From assembly GCA_019639255.1 (NCBI GenBank), contig JAHBSF010000019.1, positions 1-64,000 of the forward strand: DNA of 64,000 nucleotides. The letters run 5' to 3'. This stretch comes from Acidobacteriota bacterium. GTDB taxonomy: Bacteria > Acidobacteriota > Blastocatellia > RBC074. This document shows, piece by piece, positions 21,683-32,090 of the stretch (position 1 is its first letter; each line of letters starts with the position of its first letter). The notes below the pieces were generated by a model that searched no databases, was not told the origin of the DNA, and saw only the letters and a program-made list of their open reading frames with translations. The position numbers and the translations under genes were made by a program.

Positions 21683-22525
21683 TCAGGTATTGAAATTCTG
21701 GCGAACTGCGATTTCGCGCCCCGTAACCGCATCCACAAATACGGTCCATTTCAGGCTCTCGCCCACTTCGACCGGATATGCGAGATGGAGCATTAACCTG
21801 CCGCCGTCTTCCACGGGCTTAATGACGAGCCCGCCTACCGATATCTCGTCCGACCGGGTTACGCGGTATCGCAGCGGCCGCCCATCTATTCCGGCGTATT
21901 CGAATTCGCGATTAATCAATGAAGAAATTATTGTCTTTGCATCGACTACAGCGCGGACATTGTAATCCATTACCGGCAACATACGGCTGTAGAGTTGCAG
22001 CAGTCCCGAATCTCGGCCTGCGGTAAGGTGGATTTCGCCGTAACCTTCCACGACGGGATAAGGAAAACTCATTTGCCGGTATACGGAGCGGAACAGATTC
22101 CCTTCTTCGCTGAATCGGACCAGCGTCAGGTCCTGCAGGGTAAGTCGACGGTCACCCGACGCTCCCCCGAGCAGTGCAAGGTGATTGTAGATGAAATCCC
22201 TCATCATCTCGCGCATTTCTCCGCCTTTGATTTCGCCGGTACGCGTCGAAAGCCGAATCCTTCCGGCAATGCCGGACGGCAGCGAAAGCGGAGTGGCAAG
22301 CACCGGGTCCAGATTCGGCGCAATGAATTCGAGGCCGTGTTCGTTTAGCAGCAACCTCCAGCCGTCTTCCGCCGCCTGCGAACGAACCTGGGATTGCTCC
22401 AGGACCGGGACTGAAGGCAGTCCGGGAGTCTGATATGCGCCCGACTCCGGTATGCGCGTTGCCGCACACGCAAGCTGAACCCATACAACCACGCCGATGA
22501 GTGCGCCGACACGCGATTTATCCAT
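21683..22525 (-). CDS. Exported protein with FTP/PepSY-like domains
   Basis: 280 residues with an N-terminal signal-like helix (GALIGVVVWVQLACAATR). The middle resembles the fungalysin/thermolysin propeptide: SLPSGIAGRIRL, FIYNHLALLGGASGDRRLTLQDLTLVRF and FPYPVVEGYGEIHL. The end carries a PepSY-like sequence (VEVGESLKWTVFVDAVTGREIAVRQN). No peptidase domain follows, so this is an orphan propeptide-like protein, possibly an inhibitor or chaperone. First gene of the operon with the beta-lactamase-like protein. Confidence 0.65.
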   Translation of the reverse strand: MDKSRVGALIGVVVWVQLACAATRIPESGAYQTPGLPSVPVLEQSQVRSQAAEDGWRLLLNEHGLEFIAPNLDPVLATPLSLPSGIAGRIRLSTRTGEIKGGEMREMMRDFIYNHLALLGGASGDRRLTLQDLTLVRFSEEGNLFRSVYRQMSFPYPVVEGYGEIHLTAGRDSGLLQLYSRMLPVMDYNVRAVVDAKTIISSLINREFEYAGIDGRPLRYRVTRSDEISVGGLVIKPVEDGGRLMLHLAYPVEVGESLKWTVFVDAVTGREIAVRQNFNT

Positions 22526-22638
22526 GCGCCGGATTATTCACTACCGGTTGCGAAAATCAAGCAGAGTACGGATTGTACTGCACTGCGAATTCGTATAAGT
22601 TGCCTTCATAAGATTGTGTAGTTTCGAGGTAAGTGCGA

Positions 22639-23412
22639 GTGTCGGATCTGATCTACGGCCTTTCCCCCGTTCTCGAAGCCCTGCGCGCAGGACGCCGACG
22701 CCTACGCAAAATTCTGCTCGCGGCCGGGGCGCATCCAGCACGGTTTTCTGAAATAACAGATCTTTCGCGACGCGGTCATATTCCGGTTGAAAGGCGCGAC
22801 CGTCGCGAACTGGATGTACTCACGCGCGGCGCAAATCATCAGGGCATCGTCGCCGTTGTAAATGAATCCGGACGCAGTACGCTCGCTGATCCCGAGGAAA
22901 TTCTCCGCCAGGCCGGTTCACCGCCGCTCGTTGTTCTGCTCGACAATATCGAGGATCCGCACAACCTCGGAGCAATACTACGCACCTGTGAGGGCGCCGG
23001 AGTTAACGGCGTTTTCATCCCCGCACACCGATCGGCGCCCATAAACGAAACGGTAGCTAAGACTTCGGCAGGTGCAATCGAGCACGTGCGGGTGGCTCAG
23101 GTCACCAACCTTGTGCCGCTTATCGATGACCTCAAGCAGCGCGGTTACTGGGTAGTGGGCGTAGAGGGCGGAACCCGGACCCTGTATACGGACTTCGATA
23201 TGAGCGTTCCGCTAGCGCTTGTTTTCGGAAGCGAGGGTAAAGGCATACGCCGGCTTGTACGGGAAAACTGCGATGCGCTCGTTTCGATTCCAATGTACGG
23301 GCGCGTCAATTCACTGAACGTGAGCGTTGCGGCTGGTATTATCCTGTTCGAAGCTCGCAGGCAAAGAATGCAGGCTCGGGGAAAATCCGAAGGCGCGCCG
23401 GATGCAGAGTGA
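22639..23412 (+). CDS. rlmB: 23S rRNA (guanosine-2'-O)-methyltransferase RlmB / TrmH family
   Basis: 257 residues from GTG 22639, nine bases after GAGG; another GTG at 22633 is only three bases away from it. SpoU/TrmH-fold motifs are all present: NIEDPHNLGAILRTCEGAG, VFGSEGKGIRRLVRENCD and IPMYGRVNSLNVSVAAGI. The N-terminal YGLSPVLEALRAG is the substrate-binding domain typical of RlmB. It methylates G2251 of 23S rRNA (E. coli numbering) using SAM through a knotted fold. Confidence 0.9.
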   Translation: MSDLIYGLSPVLEALRAGRRRLRKILLAAGAHPARFSEITDLSRRGHIPVERRDRRELDVLTRGANHQGIVAVVNESGRSTLADPEEILRQAGSPPLVVLLDNIEDPHNLGAILRTCEGAGVNGVFIPAHRSAPINETVAKTSAGAIEHVRVAQVTNLVPLIDDLKQRGYWVVGVEGGTRTLYTDFDMSVPLALVFGSEGKGIRRLVRENCDALVSIPMYGRVNSLNVSVAAGIILFEARRQRMQARGKSEGAPDAE

Positions 23413-23434
23413 GATTGATGGGAAACCGTGCTTT

Positions 23435-24187
23435 TCAGCCCTCGGCTACTACGCGGTAAAAAAGCACCCGTCCACAGCTTTCGCATGTGATGATGGTATT
23501 GCCTTGGCGAATGTCATAGTACACCTGCGGGCGGATCTTCATTCGACAGGCAAGGCACGAATAATCCCTTGCTTCGGCGAGCACAACGCCTCCCCGCAGG
23601 CGGGAAACTCGGTCATAGATTGCGCGTGCTGAAGTCCCCAGCGTTGTATGCAGGCGCGCGCGTTCAAGCCGAAGCTCCTCAAGACGACGGCGGCTGGCAA
23701 GGACGGAGTTTGAGATTTCGTCGAGCTGGCGGTCGACTTCCCGGCGGTGGGCTTCAAGTTCCGGACTTTTAACCTGAAAATCGGTTGCGAGTTTTTCCAC
23801 CCGCTCCATCATTTTGAGCAGCTCGTTTTCAAACGCAGTTATCGCTTTTTTGGCGACGTCGATTTCGCGTACGGCCGTGGAGTACTCCTTTTCGTTGCGC
23901 GCCTTCATCAGATCGGCTTTGAACTTTTCGAGCTTAACCTGCTCGGCGGATAATTCCGATTCCAGACGGGAACGTTCCGCCAAAGCATCCTCGTATGCTT
24001 TTTTCAGGCCCAGATGCTCTTTGGCGGATTCTGCGAACTGGCGTTCAATGATTTCCTGACGGGCGGGGAGGGATGCGATTTCTTCGCCTATCCTCTTTAT
24101 CTCTATATCGGTTTCTTGAAGGGACAACAACTGGCTCAGTTCCGGACTCAACTCTTCTTCCTCCGTGCGATGTGCGTGTGTCGGCAT
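23435..24187 (-). CDS. Coiled-coil C4 zinc-ribbon protein (CT398/zf-RING_7 type)
   Basis: 250 residues. A long, highly charged coiled coil (about residues 10-195) is followed by a zinc ribbon with two CxxC pairs, CLAC and CESC. The start at 24187 (MPTHAHRTEEEEL) is chosen; an open extension to 24325 lies partly in a family A repeat. The family is widespread and conserved, with a proposed nucleic-acid or secretion link but no settled function. It is divergent from hemL. Confidence 0.8.
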   Translation of the reverse strand: MPTHAHRTEEEELSPELSQLLSLQETDIEIKRIGEEIASLPARQEIIERQFAESAKEHLGLKKAYEDALAERSRLESELSAEQVKLEKFKADLMKARNEKEYSTAVREIDVAKKAITAFENELLKMMERVEKLATDFQVKSPELEAHRREVDRQLDEISNSVLASRRRLEELRLERARLHTTLGTSARAIYDRVSRLRGGVVLAEARDYSCLACRMKIRPQVYYDIRQGNTIITCESCGRVLFYRVVAEG

Positions 24188-24308
24188 GCGCCTGAGATCA
24201 TCACACAGCCCCGCCTTTGACGCAAGGAATACATCTGGGTAATGATAATCTCCGAACAATAGCGATTTGAATACACCGAAAACCGGTAATGTCCTGTTTA
24301 GGAGGAAA

Positions 24309-24404
24309 GTGAGATAACGGAACAAAATAAATGATACGAAAATTACGGAAAAGTTGAATATTTCCGTTTGTTCCGTTTAATTTCGTTTGTTCCGTTATCT
24401 CTCT
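24309..24404. repeat. Family A intergenic palindrome in a divergent region
   Basis: Clean copy: GAGATAACGGAACAAAAT on the left and TTTCGTTTGTTCCGTTATCT on the right. Unlike the other copies it lies between two gene starts (zinc-ribbon protein and hemL), not at a gene end. Confidence 0.9.
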
Positions 24405-24421
24405 GAACGGAGTGTAAACAG

Positions 24422-25729
24422 TTGGATAAGTTCATAGCCTCTCATCCAAAATCCGAGTCATTGTTTGCGCGTGCGCAGCAAATAATCCCCGGAGGCGTTA
24501 ACAGCCCCGTGCGCGCATTCCGCGCAGTAGGCGGATCGCCTCTATTTATCAGTTCGGCAAACGGCGCCTTTGTCACTGATGTCGACGGCCGCGAATACAT
24601 CGATTACGTCGGTTCGTGGGGACCGATGATTCTGGGGCACGCTCACCCCGATATCATCAGTGCGATCAAATCTGCGGCGGAACGCGGAACAAGTTACGGA
24701 GCCCCTACCGAACTGGAAATCGAACTAGCCGAAGAAGTGATCGATGCTATCCCCTCCATTGAAAAACTGAGGCTTACTTCGAGCGGGACGGAAGCCACTA
24801 TGTCCGCCCTGCGTGTTGCGCGTGGATTTACAGGGCGTCCGAAAATAGTCAAGTTCGAAGGCTGTTATCACGGGCACGGCGACAGCCTGCTTGTCCGCGC
24901 CGGATCCGGAGTAGCCACGCTCGGACTTCCGGATTCGCCGGGTGTGCTTCCCCAACTTGCCAGCGCCACCATCACAGTTCCTTTTAACGATCCCGAAGCA
25001 TTGAAAGGCGTATTTTCTGAAGCGGGGGACGAAATTGCGGCTGTGATAATCGAGCCCGTAGTGGGAAATATGGGATGTGTACCTCCGGTTGAAGGCTTTC
25101 TCCAAACGGTGCGCGAGTTGACGAGCGCAACAGGAGCGTTGCTGATTTTCGACGAAGTCATGACGGGTTTCCGCGTATCGCGCGGCGGTGCACAGGAACT
25201 TTACGGCATTAAACCCGATATGACCTGTTTGGGCAAAATTATTGGCGGCGGATTGCCCGTCGGAGCCTTCGGCGGTCGCAGGGATGTCATGGATATGGTT
25301 GCGCCCGTTGGGCCGGTCTATCAGGCCGGCACGTTGTCGGGTAATCCGCTTGCCGTCACCGCCGGATTAACCGCGCTTCGACTGCTGCGCGAACTTAACC
25401 CGTACGATCGTTTGAACGCCGTCACCGCACGCCTCGTGGACGCATTGCTCGACTCTGCGCGCGAATGCGGTATTGCCGCGACGGCCAATCGGGCAGGATC
25501 AATGTTTACCTTGTTTTTCACAGACGGCAATGTAACCGACTGGACTACTGCAAACCGGTCGGACAGAGCCGTCTATGCGAGATATTTTCATGCTTGTCTT
25601 GAGCAGGGAGTATATCTTGCGCCGTCGCAGTTCGAGGCAGGTTTCGTATCCTCTGCGCACGATGATTCAATCATTGATCGGACGATTGCCGGGGCGCGCC
25701 GCGCAATGCAACGAACACGCCAGGTTTAG
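24422..25729 (+). CDS. hemL: Glutamate-1-semialdehyde 2,1-aminomutase
   Basis: 435 residues, class III aminotransferase fold. PLP-binding and active-site motifs are [16 protein letters not shown] and the Schiff-base lysine in [19 protein letters not shown]-terminal [12 protein letters not shown] is diagnostic of HemL. It makes 5-aminolevulinate from glutamate-1-semialdehyde in the C5 pathway of tetrapyrrole synthesis. The start is TTG 24422, preceded by GGAG about ten bases upstream. Confidence 0.95.
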   Translation: MDKFIASHPKSESLFARAQQIIPGGVNSPVRAFRAVGGSPLFISSANGAFVTDVDGREYIDYVGSWGPMILGHAHPDIISAIKSAAERGTSYGAPTELEIELAEEVIDAIPSIEKLRLTSSGTEATMSALRVARGFTGRPKIVKFEGCYHGHGDSLLVRAGSGVATLGLPDSPGVLPQLASATITVPFNDPEALKGVFSEAGDEIAAVIIEPVVGNMGCVPPVEGFLQTVRELTSATGALLIFDEVMTGFRVSRGGAQELYGIKPDMTCLGKIIGGGLPVGAFGGRRDVMDMVAPVGPVYQAGTLSGNPLAVTAGLTALRLLRELNPYDRLNAVTARLVDALLDSARECGIAATANRAGSMFTLFFTDGNVTDWTTANRSDRAVYARYFHACLEQGVYLAPSQFEAGFVSSAHDDSIIDRTIAGARRAMQRTRQV

Positions 25730-25815
25730 ACAGCAACGGAAATTCCGTGTTAACCTGAAGCCGACTCGCTGAATAATAAATTTTTTACCGCCTGCGGGCG
25801 GAGATACCGGCGATT

Positions 25816-26367
25816 ATGGCGTGGACGGCAGTTTTTTTCTCTCTCATGGCTTCGCTTGCGCCCAGCGTTGAATTGCATGCGAACGCAGGCAAAGCGCAGG
25901 TACTCGTAACCGGTTCGCAATCGGAACGGGCGGCGGATCGCGATCGATTGCGTAGAGCAGCGCGCGAGCAGTTCTCACAGAACTTCCGCGAGCTGCAGAT
26001 ACTGGGCATTGGATTGCTGAAATCGCACGAACGGGGAGACCTGCGTCCGCCGCGGCTGTCTAAAGATACAAAGAACATACAGAAAAGGGCCAAAACGCTT
26101 CGCTCGCTCGCAGCGCTTGGAGAACCCTTGAATCCGCCTGAGGAGTACGGCTCCAAACTCGGATCTCCAGAACAGTTTGACCAGTCGATTCGCGAACTCG
26201 CCCGACTCATACACCGTTTCGCCCACAATCCGATTCACAAAAACAGCAAGGTATTCAACATGGCGCTTGCATCACAGGCATCCTCGGATCTGGTCAACAT
26301 CATCAACCTTGCAAAAATTATTGAAGACAATGCAAACGGTTACACTCCTTACGCAGAGGGCAACTGA
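25816..26367 (+). CDS. Secreted protein of unknown function
   Basis: 183 residues. An N-terminal hydrophobic segment (VFFSLMASLAPSVELHANA) looks like a signal peptide. The rest is mostly alpha-helical and charged, with no recognised domain. A conserved-looking stretch is RELARLIHRFAHNPIHKNSKVF. The TGA stop is followed at once by the ATG of the M36 peptidase, so the two are probably co-translated. Confidence 0.6.
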   Translation: MAWTAVFFSLMASLAPSVELHANAGKAQVLVTGSQSERAADRDRLRRAAREQFSQNFRELQILGIGLLKSHERGDLRPPRLSKDTKNIQKRAKTLRSLAALGEPLNPPEEYGSKLGSPEQFDQSIRELARLIHRFAHNPIHKNSKVFNMALASQASSDLVNIINLAKIIEDNANGYTPYAEGN

Positions 26368-26424
26368 ATGCGTTTTTTTCATTTATCCCGTTTAATTCCG
26401 TCTATTCTGATATCTCTCTTTCCT
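26368..26424. repeat. Family A half copy inside the M36 coding start
   Basis: TTTCATTTATCCCGTTTAAT ... TCTGATATCTCTC matches the right arm of family A. It forms the start codon region and the n-region of the M36 signal peptide (MRFFHLSRLIPSILISLF). Confidence 0.6.
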
Positions 26425-29400
26425 CCAAAGGCCAGAATTGCGGCCATTCTGCTCGTTGCGGGTGCGTCGTCGCTGCTGTATGGTTCCGCCGCTGTAGTCA
26501 CTTCAAACGGCGCGCTTGCCGATTTCGATATAAGAGCCGATCGCAGAATCTCGCTTTCGGAACCGCCCCCGTCATTCACAGGCAAAACCGCCATAGCGTC
26601 CACACGCGGCGGCAACGACCGTCAACGCGAGTTGCCTGGAACCGGCACGCATACCGTAATGCGATGGAGTTCGTTATCCGGAAGCGTAAGCCGCGTCTAC
26701 AACCTGTTTGAATCGCTCTCCTCCCCAAGCAGCGACCCACCCGAAACGATTGCCCGCAATTTTCTTCGCTCAAATGCGGATCTCTACCGGCTCGACGCTC
26801 AGGAGGTCAATTCCCTTCGCGTGATAAAGAGCGATCGTACGTTGCATAGCGGCGCAGTGCACATCACGCTACAGCAGGAAGTCGCGGGAATCGAGGTTTT
26901 CCAGGGAGCTGTTACGGTGCACATTGACCGTACCGGAGCTGTCGTCGCTACCGGCGGCGAATTGTTCGCCGATGCGCCCGATTCGGTAAACCTCGATCGC
27001 CCCGCGATTGGAGTGACTCAGGCATTGAGCGCTGCCGCTGGATTCGTTGACGCACAGATTCCGAATCCGGTCGTGATCGTCGCGCCATCCGAAGGCGCAT
27101 CGTTAAAACAGGTTATCGAATCCGGGGCAGTGTTTGCGCGCGAGATTCAAGGCAGGCTCGTTTATTTCCCGTTCACGACCGGAAGGCTTCGTCTTGCGTG
27201 GGAGTTTACTCTGTGGATGAAGGACGCTCCCGACGCATATCTTGTCATTGTCGACGCTGAAAACGCCGCACTGCTCTTCCGTTACAATTTCACCTGGTAT
27301 GACGAAAATCCGCTGCGCCCGCACGGCTTGGTATTCACCAAAGAAAGTCCGCGCCCGGCAAATCCGTTCACCGGCGACGAAAATCCCCCGATCGTCGAGC
27401 GCGAAGACCGACCGTTTCGAGCCGAACCTTTCAACGGCGAAGAGTTGTTCGCGGCAAGCGATCCCCATTACGACTGGTGGGCCGGCCGGCCTGCAAATAA
27501 TCTCATCAGCAACAATACGGATACGCACCTCGACCGGGATTCGATGCCCAATCAACCGGACTTGCCTCGCCTTGAAGCCCCGGACGGGAATTTCACATTT
27601 CCGGTGAACTTTGCGCTTGCTCCAACAACGGACGACAATGCAAGAGCCGCGCAGGTCAATCTCTTTTACTGGATCAATCGCTTTCACAATATCCTGTATC
27701 GATTCGGATTCACCGAATCGGCGGGAAATTTCCAGACTAGCAACTTCGATCTCGGCGGCCTGGGCAACGATGCAATCGAGGGCGATGCACAGGACGGCAG
27801 CGGTTTCAACAACGCCAATTTTTCCGCTCCCCCGGACGGCCAGGCCGGGCGCGTGCAGATGTTTTTATGGAATACCGCTACACCGCAACTCGATGGAGAT
27901 TTCGATCAGGGCGTCATCATCCACGAACTGACGCACGGGTTGAGCAGCAGGCTCATAGGAAATTCGACGGGGCTCACCGGCATGCAGTCGCGCGGTATGG
28001 GTGAGGGCTGGTCGGATTATTTTGCGCTCGTAATGCTGCGCGAGGAAGGCGATGACCCGCACGGTGCATATCCCATCGGCCAGTACGTCGTCAATCGGTA
28101 CGCGCGAGGAATACGCCGATTCCCCTACAGCACCCAACCGTCGGTTTACCCACTGACGTTTGCCCGCATTGCGGACAACACAGCGGTTCATCCCGTAGGC
28201 GAAATATGGTGTGCGGCGTTGTGGGAGATGCGTGCGCTGCTGCTCGAGCGTTACGGATTTAGTGAGGGCCAGCGACTGAGCCTTCAACTTGTGGTCGACG
28301 GCATGAAGTTGACCCCGGTCGCTCCGACTTTCGTAGACGCGCGCGACGCGATACTGCTCGCAGACCGCGTCGCCAATCAGGGCTCGAATACCTGCCTTAT
28401 CTGGAGTGCGTTTGCCAAACGCGGTCTCGGGTTTTCCGCATCCACCACTGATCCGGGCGATGCCTCACCAATCGAGGCTTTTGACGGCGCTCCGTTCTGC
28501 AGCGACGACGCTACCCTTTCTCTCGACCGATCCAACTATCTTCCCGGTGAAACGCTCCGGATTCGCCTCGGAGACCGCAACGCAGGCACAACCTCGGTAC
28601 TCGTCGTCAGCGAACAAACGGGCGATTCCGAAACCATAACCCTACTGCCGGAAACCGGAGTTCCGGGAAGCTACCTGTCACAGATAAATATATCCGCCGC
28701 TCGCCCAACATCAGGCGACGGAGACATACAGATCGCGGCAAACGGTGCGGACCGTATAATCGTCACGTATGTAGATGAATCAACGGGCGGCGGCGGGACT
28801 GCAACCGTGACGGCGGCGGCCGGAGTAGGGCGTGAGCGCGCCGTCTATGCCGACGACGTGGAATCGGGCAACCGCGGATGGCTTGCCACCGGAACGTGGG
28901 CGATTGATTCGCGCAGTTCAAGCTCGCCGACGCGATCCTGGCGCGTTTCTTCATCGGGCAACAGCGCGTATCAAAACGTCATCGCGCTTACATCACCGCT
29001 GCTGGATCTTACTTCGGTGACGGATGTATCGCTTGATTTCGCCCAGAGCTACGAGCTTTTCAATGGCTTCAATTACGCCATTGTCGAGTACTCCATTGAC
29101 GACGGTGCATCCTGGGCGCGTGCTAAAGCAAGCACCTCGACTCAGGCGGCATTTGCGCTTTCGACAGTTCGATTGCCGGGGCTCGACGGGCAATCTCGCG
29201 CGCGATTTCGCTTCCGATTGCAAAATTCGGTGACTACCGGATCGAATTTCTGGGCCGTGGACGACATACACCTCACGGGCCGTTCCGGACGCGGAGACTT
29301 TATACCGGCGGGTGCAGTCGACGCCCCGACCATTGCGCGTATCACTCCGTCGTTTGCATCCCCAGCCGGTGGAATCGAAGTCACTGTGTTCGGCGACAAC

Positions 29401-32064
29401 TTCACCGAATCATCCGATATGGCCCTGACCTTCGACAACACACCGGCTGCATCGCTTCGGGTAATCAGCCCCGGAGTGCTCCGGGCTACGGTCCCCGCTC
29501 ACGCACCGGGACACGCCTCGGTACGCATCATGGGCCGGCGAGGCGCAACTACTTTCGCCCCGGGATTCACCTACATCGACTCGCAAGCGCCCGCTCCCGC
29601 CCCTGCAATCGAGGCCATAGCACCTGCCGTAGGTTCGTTAAAGGGAGTCACCGTCGTCACGATTTACGGATCAGGTTTCGTTCCTTCGACTCGCGTATCG
29701 TTCGGCAGCGCAGACGGCAACGTGACATTCATCAACCATACCACGCTGCTCGCAACAGCTCCGTCAAGACAAATGCCCGGCGTAGTGGATGTGACGGTCA
29801 GAAACGGCGGCTCTGTGTCTGTGCTTGCCCTTGGCTTTACCTATATGGACGCATCTCCGCCACAGCTCCATATACTGGCCCCTGCGGGCGGCGAAACATT
29901 TCATCTGGGCGGATTGATACCCGTAAGCTGGGTATCATCCGGCGGTACGGGCCTTCTGCGGCACAACATCCAGCTTGTATACCAGACGGGAGCGCCCCTG
30001 ACTTCGTTCGAAGCGCCCGGATCGGCGCAATCATTCCTGCTGCCGCTCAATCCGACTTTATTGCTCGAACCGCAGGCCCGGATCAGAATCACGGCAGTCG
30101 ATACCGATGGAAACAGCGTAGAGCAATTCAGCCCCCCCTTTGCCGTTGAACAGAGATGGGTGCGCAGGGCTAACCTGACGGTATCCGTGCAGCGGATGCA
30201 GGCGGCAGCCGCAGGCGGATTCGTCTATTCATTCGGCGGACAAACGGGAACCAGTCAAGCATCTACCATATCCACCGTATACCGCTACGATCCGGCCGAA
30301 AACATCTGGAGCACCCTGGCGTCAAGCGGAGCTATGATTCCGAACATGCCTGCGGGTTTGAATTCGGGAGATGCAGCAGTTCTGAACGGCAAAATTTATA
30401 TCCCCGGCGGCATCACTTTATCGAGCGCTATAACGGCCTCGCACATGGTCTACAGCGTAGAGAATAATTCGTGGTCTGCGGCGGCGGATCAGCCCTTTCC
30501 CGTGTCAAACTATTCGCTTGCCGAAGACGCAGGCGCATATCACCTGACGGGAGGAGCAACTACCGGTTCCATTCCCACTGCGACCGCACGTTCATTTACT
30601 GCAGCAACCGGCTCATGGACCGAACTACCGGCGATGAACGCGGCGCGTTTCGGCCACGAATCCGTAATGATGAACGGTAAGCTTTATGTAGCGGGCGGCG
30701 TAGGTACTGGGGGTGGAATGGCGAGTGCGGAGGTTTATGATTTCGCCGAAAGACAATGGTCGTCAATCTCGCCATTGAATACGCCCCGTGCATACGGAAC
30801 GAGCGTATTGGCGCAGGACATCTCGGGTAATCCCGTCTGGGTCATTGTAGGCGGACTAAACCCGGCGACCGGCGCACAACTCGGCGCCGAAAGCTATGAT
30901 CCCCAATCAAATCGATGGAGCGTGCTTGACGGAACTTTCAATCCTGCAGTAGCGCGTGTATTTCTCGGTGGTGCTGCGATCGGACCGGAGTTCTTTATCA
31001 CAGGAGGTTCAACCCCGACTTTCAGTACGTTTGCCGTTGAGCGCATTCGCATCACTCCATTCGTAGCCTCGGCGGACAATCAGCCTCCGGTGCTTGTAGC
31101 GCCGGCGGAAATCGTTGGAGTGCCGGAAGCGCCGATTCGGTTCACCGCCACGGCTAATGATATCGGGCAGACGTCAGGGGTAACGATCGAGGCCGACGGT
31201 CTGCCTGAGGGCGCCGTGTTTACACCATCGAACCCATCGCCAAACAGTTCTACGGGTCGATTCGAATGGACGCCGCGACCCGAGGATGCAGGGAAAATAT
31301 TTACACTGAGGCTGAGGGCATTCGACGGAATTTATGAGGATGTAAAGGTCGTCCGTATCCGCGTGGTAGTCGCCCGGCCGCTTGCCATAGTAAATGCGGC
31401 GGATTTCCGCCCCGGCGTTGTGACGCCTGATTCCATCGCTGCAATCTTCGGCGAATTTCTAAGCGTTCGTACTGAAACCGCATCAGCGTTACCGCTTCCG
31501 CTTGAGATGTCCGGTACGCGCGTGAAGATAAACGGCGAACCGGCGCCGCTGTTTTTCGTCTCACCGGGCCAGATTAACATTGCCGTTCCTCCGGGTATCG
31601 AACCGGGTCAGGCGTCGGTGACCGTGGAAAGCGCCGACGGAACCTATTCGTTCGGAATGATTTCAGTCGCAAGCACGCTGCCTGCGATATTTACTCTCGA
31701 TTCCACCGGAATGGGCGATGCGGCGGCGCTTGCAACGCCCGACGGAGTGTTTTACCAGACCCAACCGTTTGATGTTTTCGTAGACGGAAAACCTAACATA
31801 TTGCTTCTGTTCGGTACCGGAATAAGACTCGCTTCCGCCGATGCCCCGTCGGACGACAACGGCGTTGCGGAGGCCGTAACCGCCACGATCGACGGGCTGC
31901 CTGCAATAGTTTATTACGCGGGCGCTCAGGGACAATTCAGCGGACTCGATCAGTTGAATCTGGAAATCCCCGCAATGCTTTCTGGAGGCCCCGAACGACG
32001 TCTTGAAGTGCGGGTAGTCATCAACGGCGTTGCCGCAAATGTAGTGACGATAGTTATCAGATGA
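26368..32064 (+). CDS. Giant M36 (fungalysin-type) metallopeptidase with TIG, Kelch and TIGR03437 domains
   Basis: 1898 residues. The order is: signal peptide (ends near residue 50); FTP propeptide (about 95-260); M36 catalytic domain with HELTHG at 519-524 and a downstream GMGEGWSDYF; a MAM/immune-inhibitor-like jelly roll (about 825-970); two IPT/TIG domains (about 985-1160, ITPSFASPAGGIEVTVFG and IAPAVGSLKGVTVVTIYG); a Kelch/galactose-oxidase-like propeller (about 1265-1560); an Ig-like domain; and the TIGR03437-type C-terminus (IVNAADFRPGVV, FVSPGQINIAVP). It is likely a secreted, surface-anchored protease. The first 18 codons lie in a half family A repeat. The TGA stop overlaps the yihY ATG. 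Confidence 0.88.
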   Translation: MRFFHLSRLIPSILISLFPPKARIAAILLVAGASSLLYGSAAVVTSNGALADFDIRADRRISLSEPPPSFTGKTAIASTRGGNDRQRELPGTGTHTVMRWSSLSGSVSRVYNLFESLSSPSSDPPETIARNFLRSNADLYRLDAQEVNSLRVIKSDRTLHSGAVHITLQQEVAGIEVFQGAVTVHIDRTGAVVATGGELFADAPDSVNLDRPAIGVTQALSAAAGFVDAQIPNPVVIVAPSEGASLKQVIESGAVFAREIQGRLVYFPFTTGRLRLAWEFTLWMKDAPDAYLVIVDAENAALLFRYNFTWYDENPLRPHGLVFTKESPRPANPFTGDENPPIVEREDRPFRAEPFNGEELFAASDPHYDWWAGRPANNLISNNTDTHLDRDSMPNQPDLPRLEAPDGNFTFPVNFALAPTTDDNARAAQVNLFYWINRFHNILYRFGFTESAGNFQTSNFDLGGLGNDAIEGDAQDGSGFNNANFSAPPDGQAGRVQMFLWNTATPQLDGDFDQGVIIHELTHGLSSRLIGNSTGLTGMQSRGMGEGWSDYFALVMLREEGDDPHGAYPIGQYVVNRYARGIRRFPYSTQPSVYPLTFARIADNTAVHPVGEIWCAALWEMRALLLERYGFSEGQRLSLQLVVDGMKLTPVAPTFVDARDAILLADRVANQGSNTCLIWSAFAKRGLGFSASTTDPGDASPIEAFDGAPFCSDDATLSLDRSNYLPGETLRIRLGDRNAGTTSVLVVSEQTGDSETITLLPETGVPGSYLSQINISAARPTSGDGDIQIAANGADRIIVTYVDESTGGGGTATVTAAAGVGRERAVYADDVESGNRGWLATGTWAIDSRSSSSPTRSWRVSSSGNSAYQNVIALTSPLLDLTSVTDVSLDFAQSYELFNGFNYAIVEYSIDDGASWARAKASTSTQAAFALSTVRLPGLDGQSRARFRFRLQNSVTTGSNFWAVDDIHLTGRSGRGDFIPAGAVDAPTIARITPSFASPAGGIEVTVFGDNFTESSDMALTFDNTPAASLRVISPGVLRATVPAHAPGHASVRIMGRRGATTFAPGFTYIDSQAPAPAPAIEAIAPAVGSLKGVTVVTIYGSGFVPSTRVSFGSADGNVTFINHTTLLATAPSRQMPGVVDVTVRNGGSVSVLALGFTYMDASPPQLHILAPAGGETFHLGGLIPVSWVSSGGTGLLRHNIQLVYQTGAPLTSFEAPGSAQSFLLPLNPTLLLEPQARIRITAVDTDGNSVEQFSPPFAVEQRWVRRANLTVSVQRMQAAAAGGFVYSFGGQTGTSQASTISTVYRYDPAENIWSTLASSGAMIPNMPAGLNSGDAAVLNGKIYIPGGITLSSAITASHMVYSVENNSWSAAADQPFPVSNYSLAEDAGAYHLTGGATTGSIPTATARSFTAATGSWTELPAMNAARFGHESVMMNGKLYVAGGVGTGGGMASAEVYDFAERQWSSISPLNTPRAYGTSVLAQDISGNPVWVIVGGLNPATGAQLGAESYDPQSNRWSVLDGTFNPAVARVFLGGAAIGPEFFITGGSTPTFSTFAVERIRITPFVASADNQPPVLVAPAEIVGVPEAPIRFTATANDIGQTSGVTIEADGLPEGAVFTPSNPSPNSSTGRFEWTPRPEDAGKIFTLRLRAFDGIYEDVKVVRIRVVVARPLAIVNAADFRPGVVTPDSIAAIFGEFLSVRTETASALPLPLEMSGTRVKINGEPAPLFFVSPGQINIAVPPGIEPGQASVTVESADGTYSFGMISVASTLPAIFTLDSTGMGDAAALATPDGVFYQTQPFDVFVDGKPNILLLFGTGIRLASADAPSDDNGVAEAVTATIDGLPAIVYYAGAQGQFSGLDQLNLEIPAMLSGGPERRLEVRVVINGVAANVVTIVIR

Positions 32065-32090
32065 CGGAACAAAATCAAAAACAACCCGTC
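32060..32090. repeat. Degenerate family A left arm at the M36/yihY junction
   Basis: GATGACGGAACAAAATC matches the left end of the repeat (GATGACGGAACAAACG). It carries both the M36 stop (TGA) and the yihY start (ATG). Only about 20 bases match, so this could be chance. Confidence 0.4.

Noticed and set aside
25770-25800. Rho-independent terminator after hemL
   Set aside because: The GC hairpin CCGCC...GGCGG has its T-run on the upstream side, so it would not end hemL transcription.
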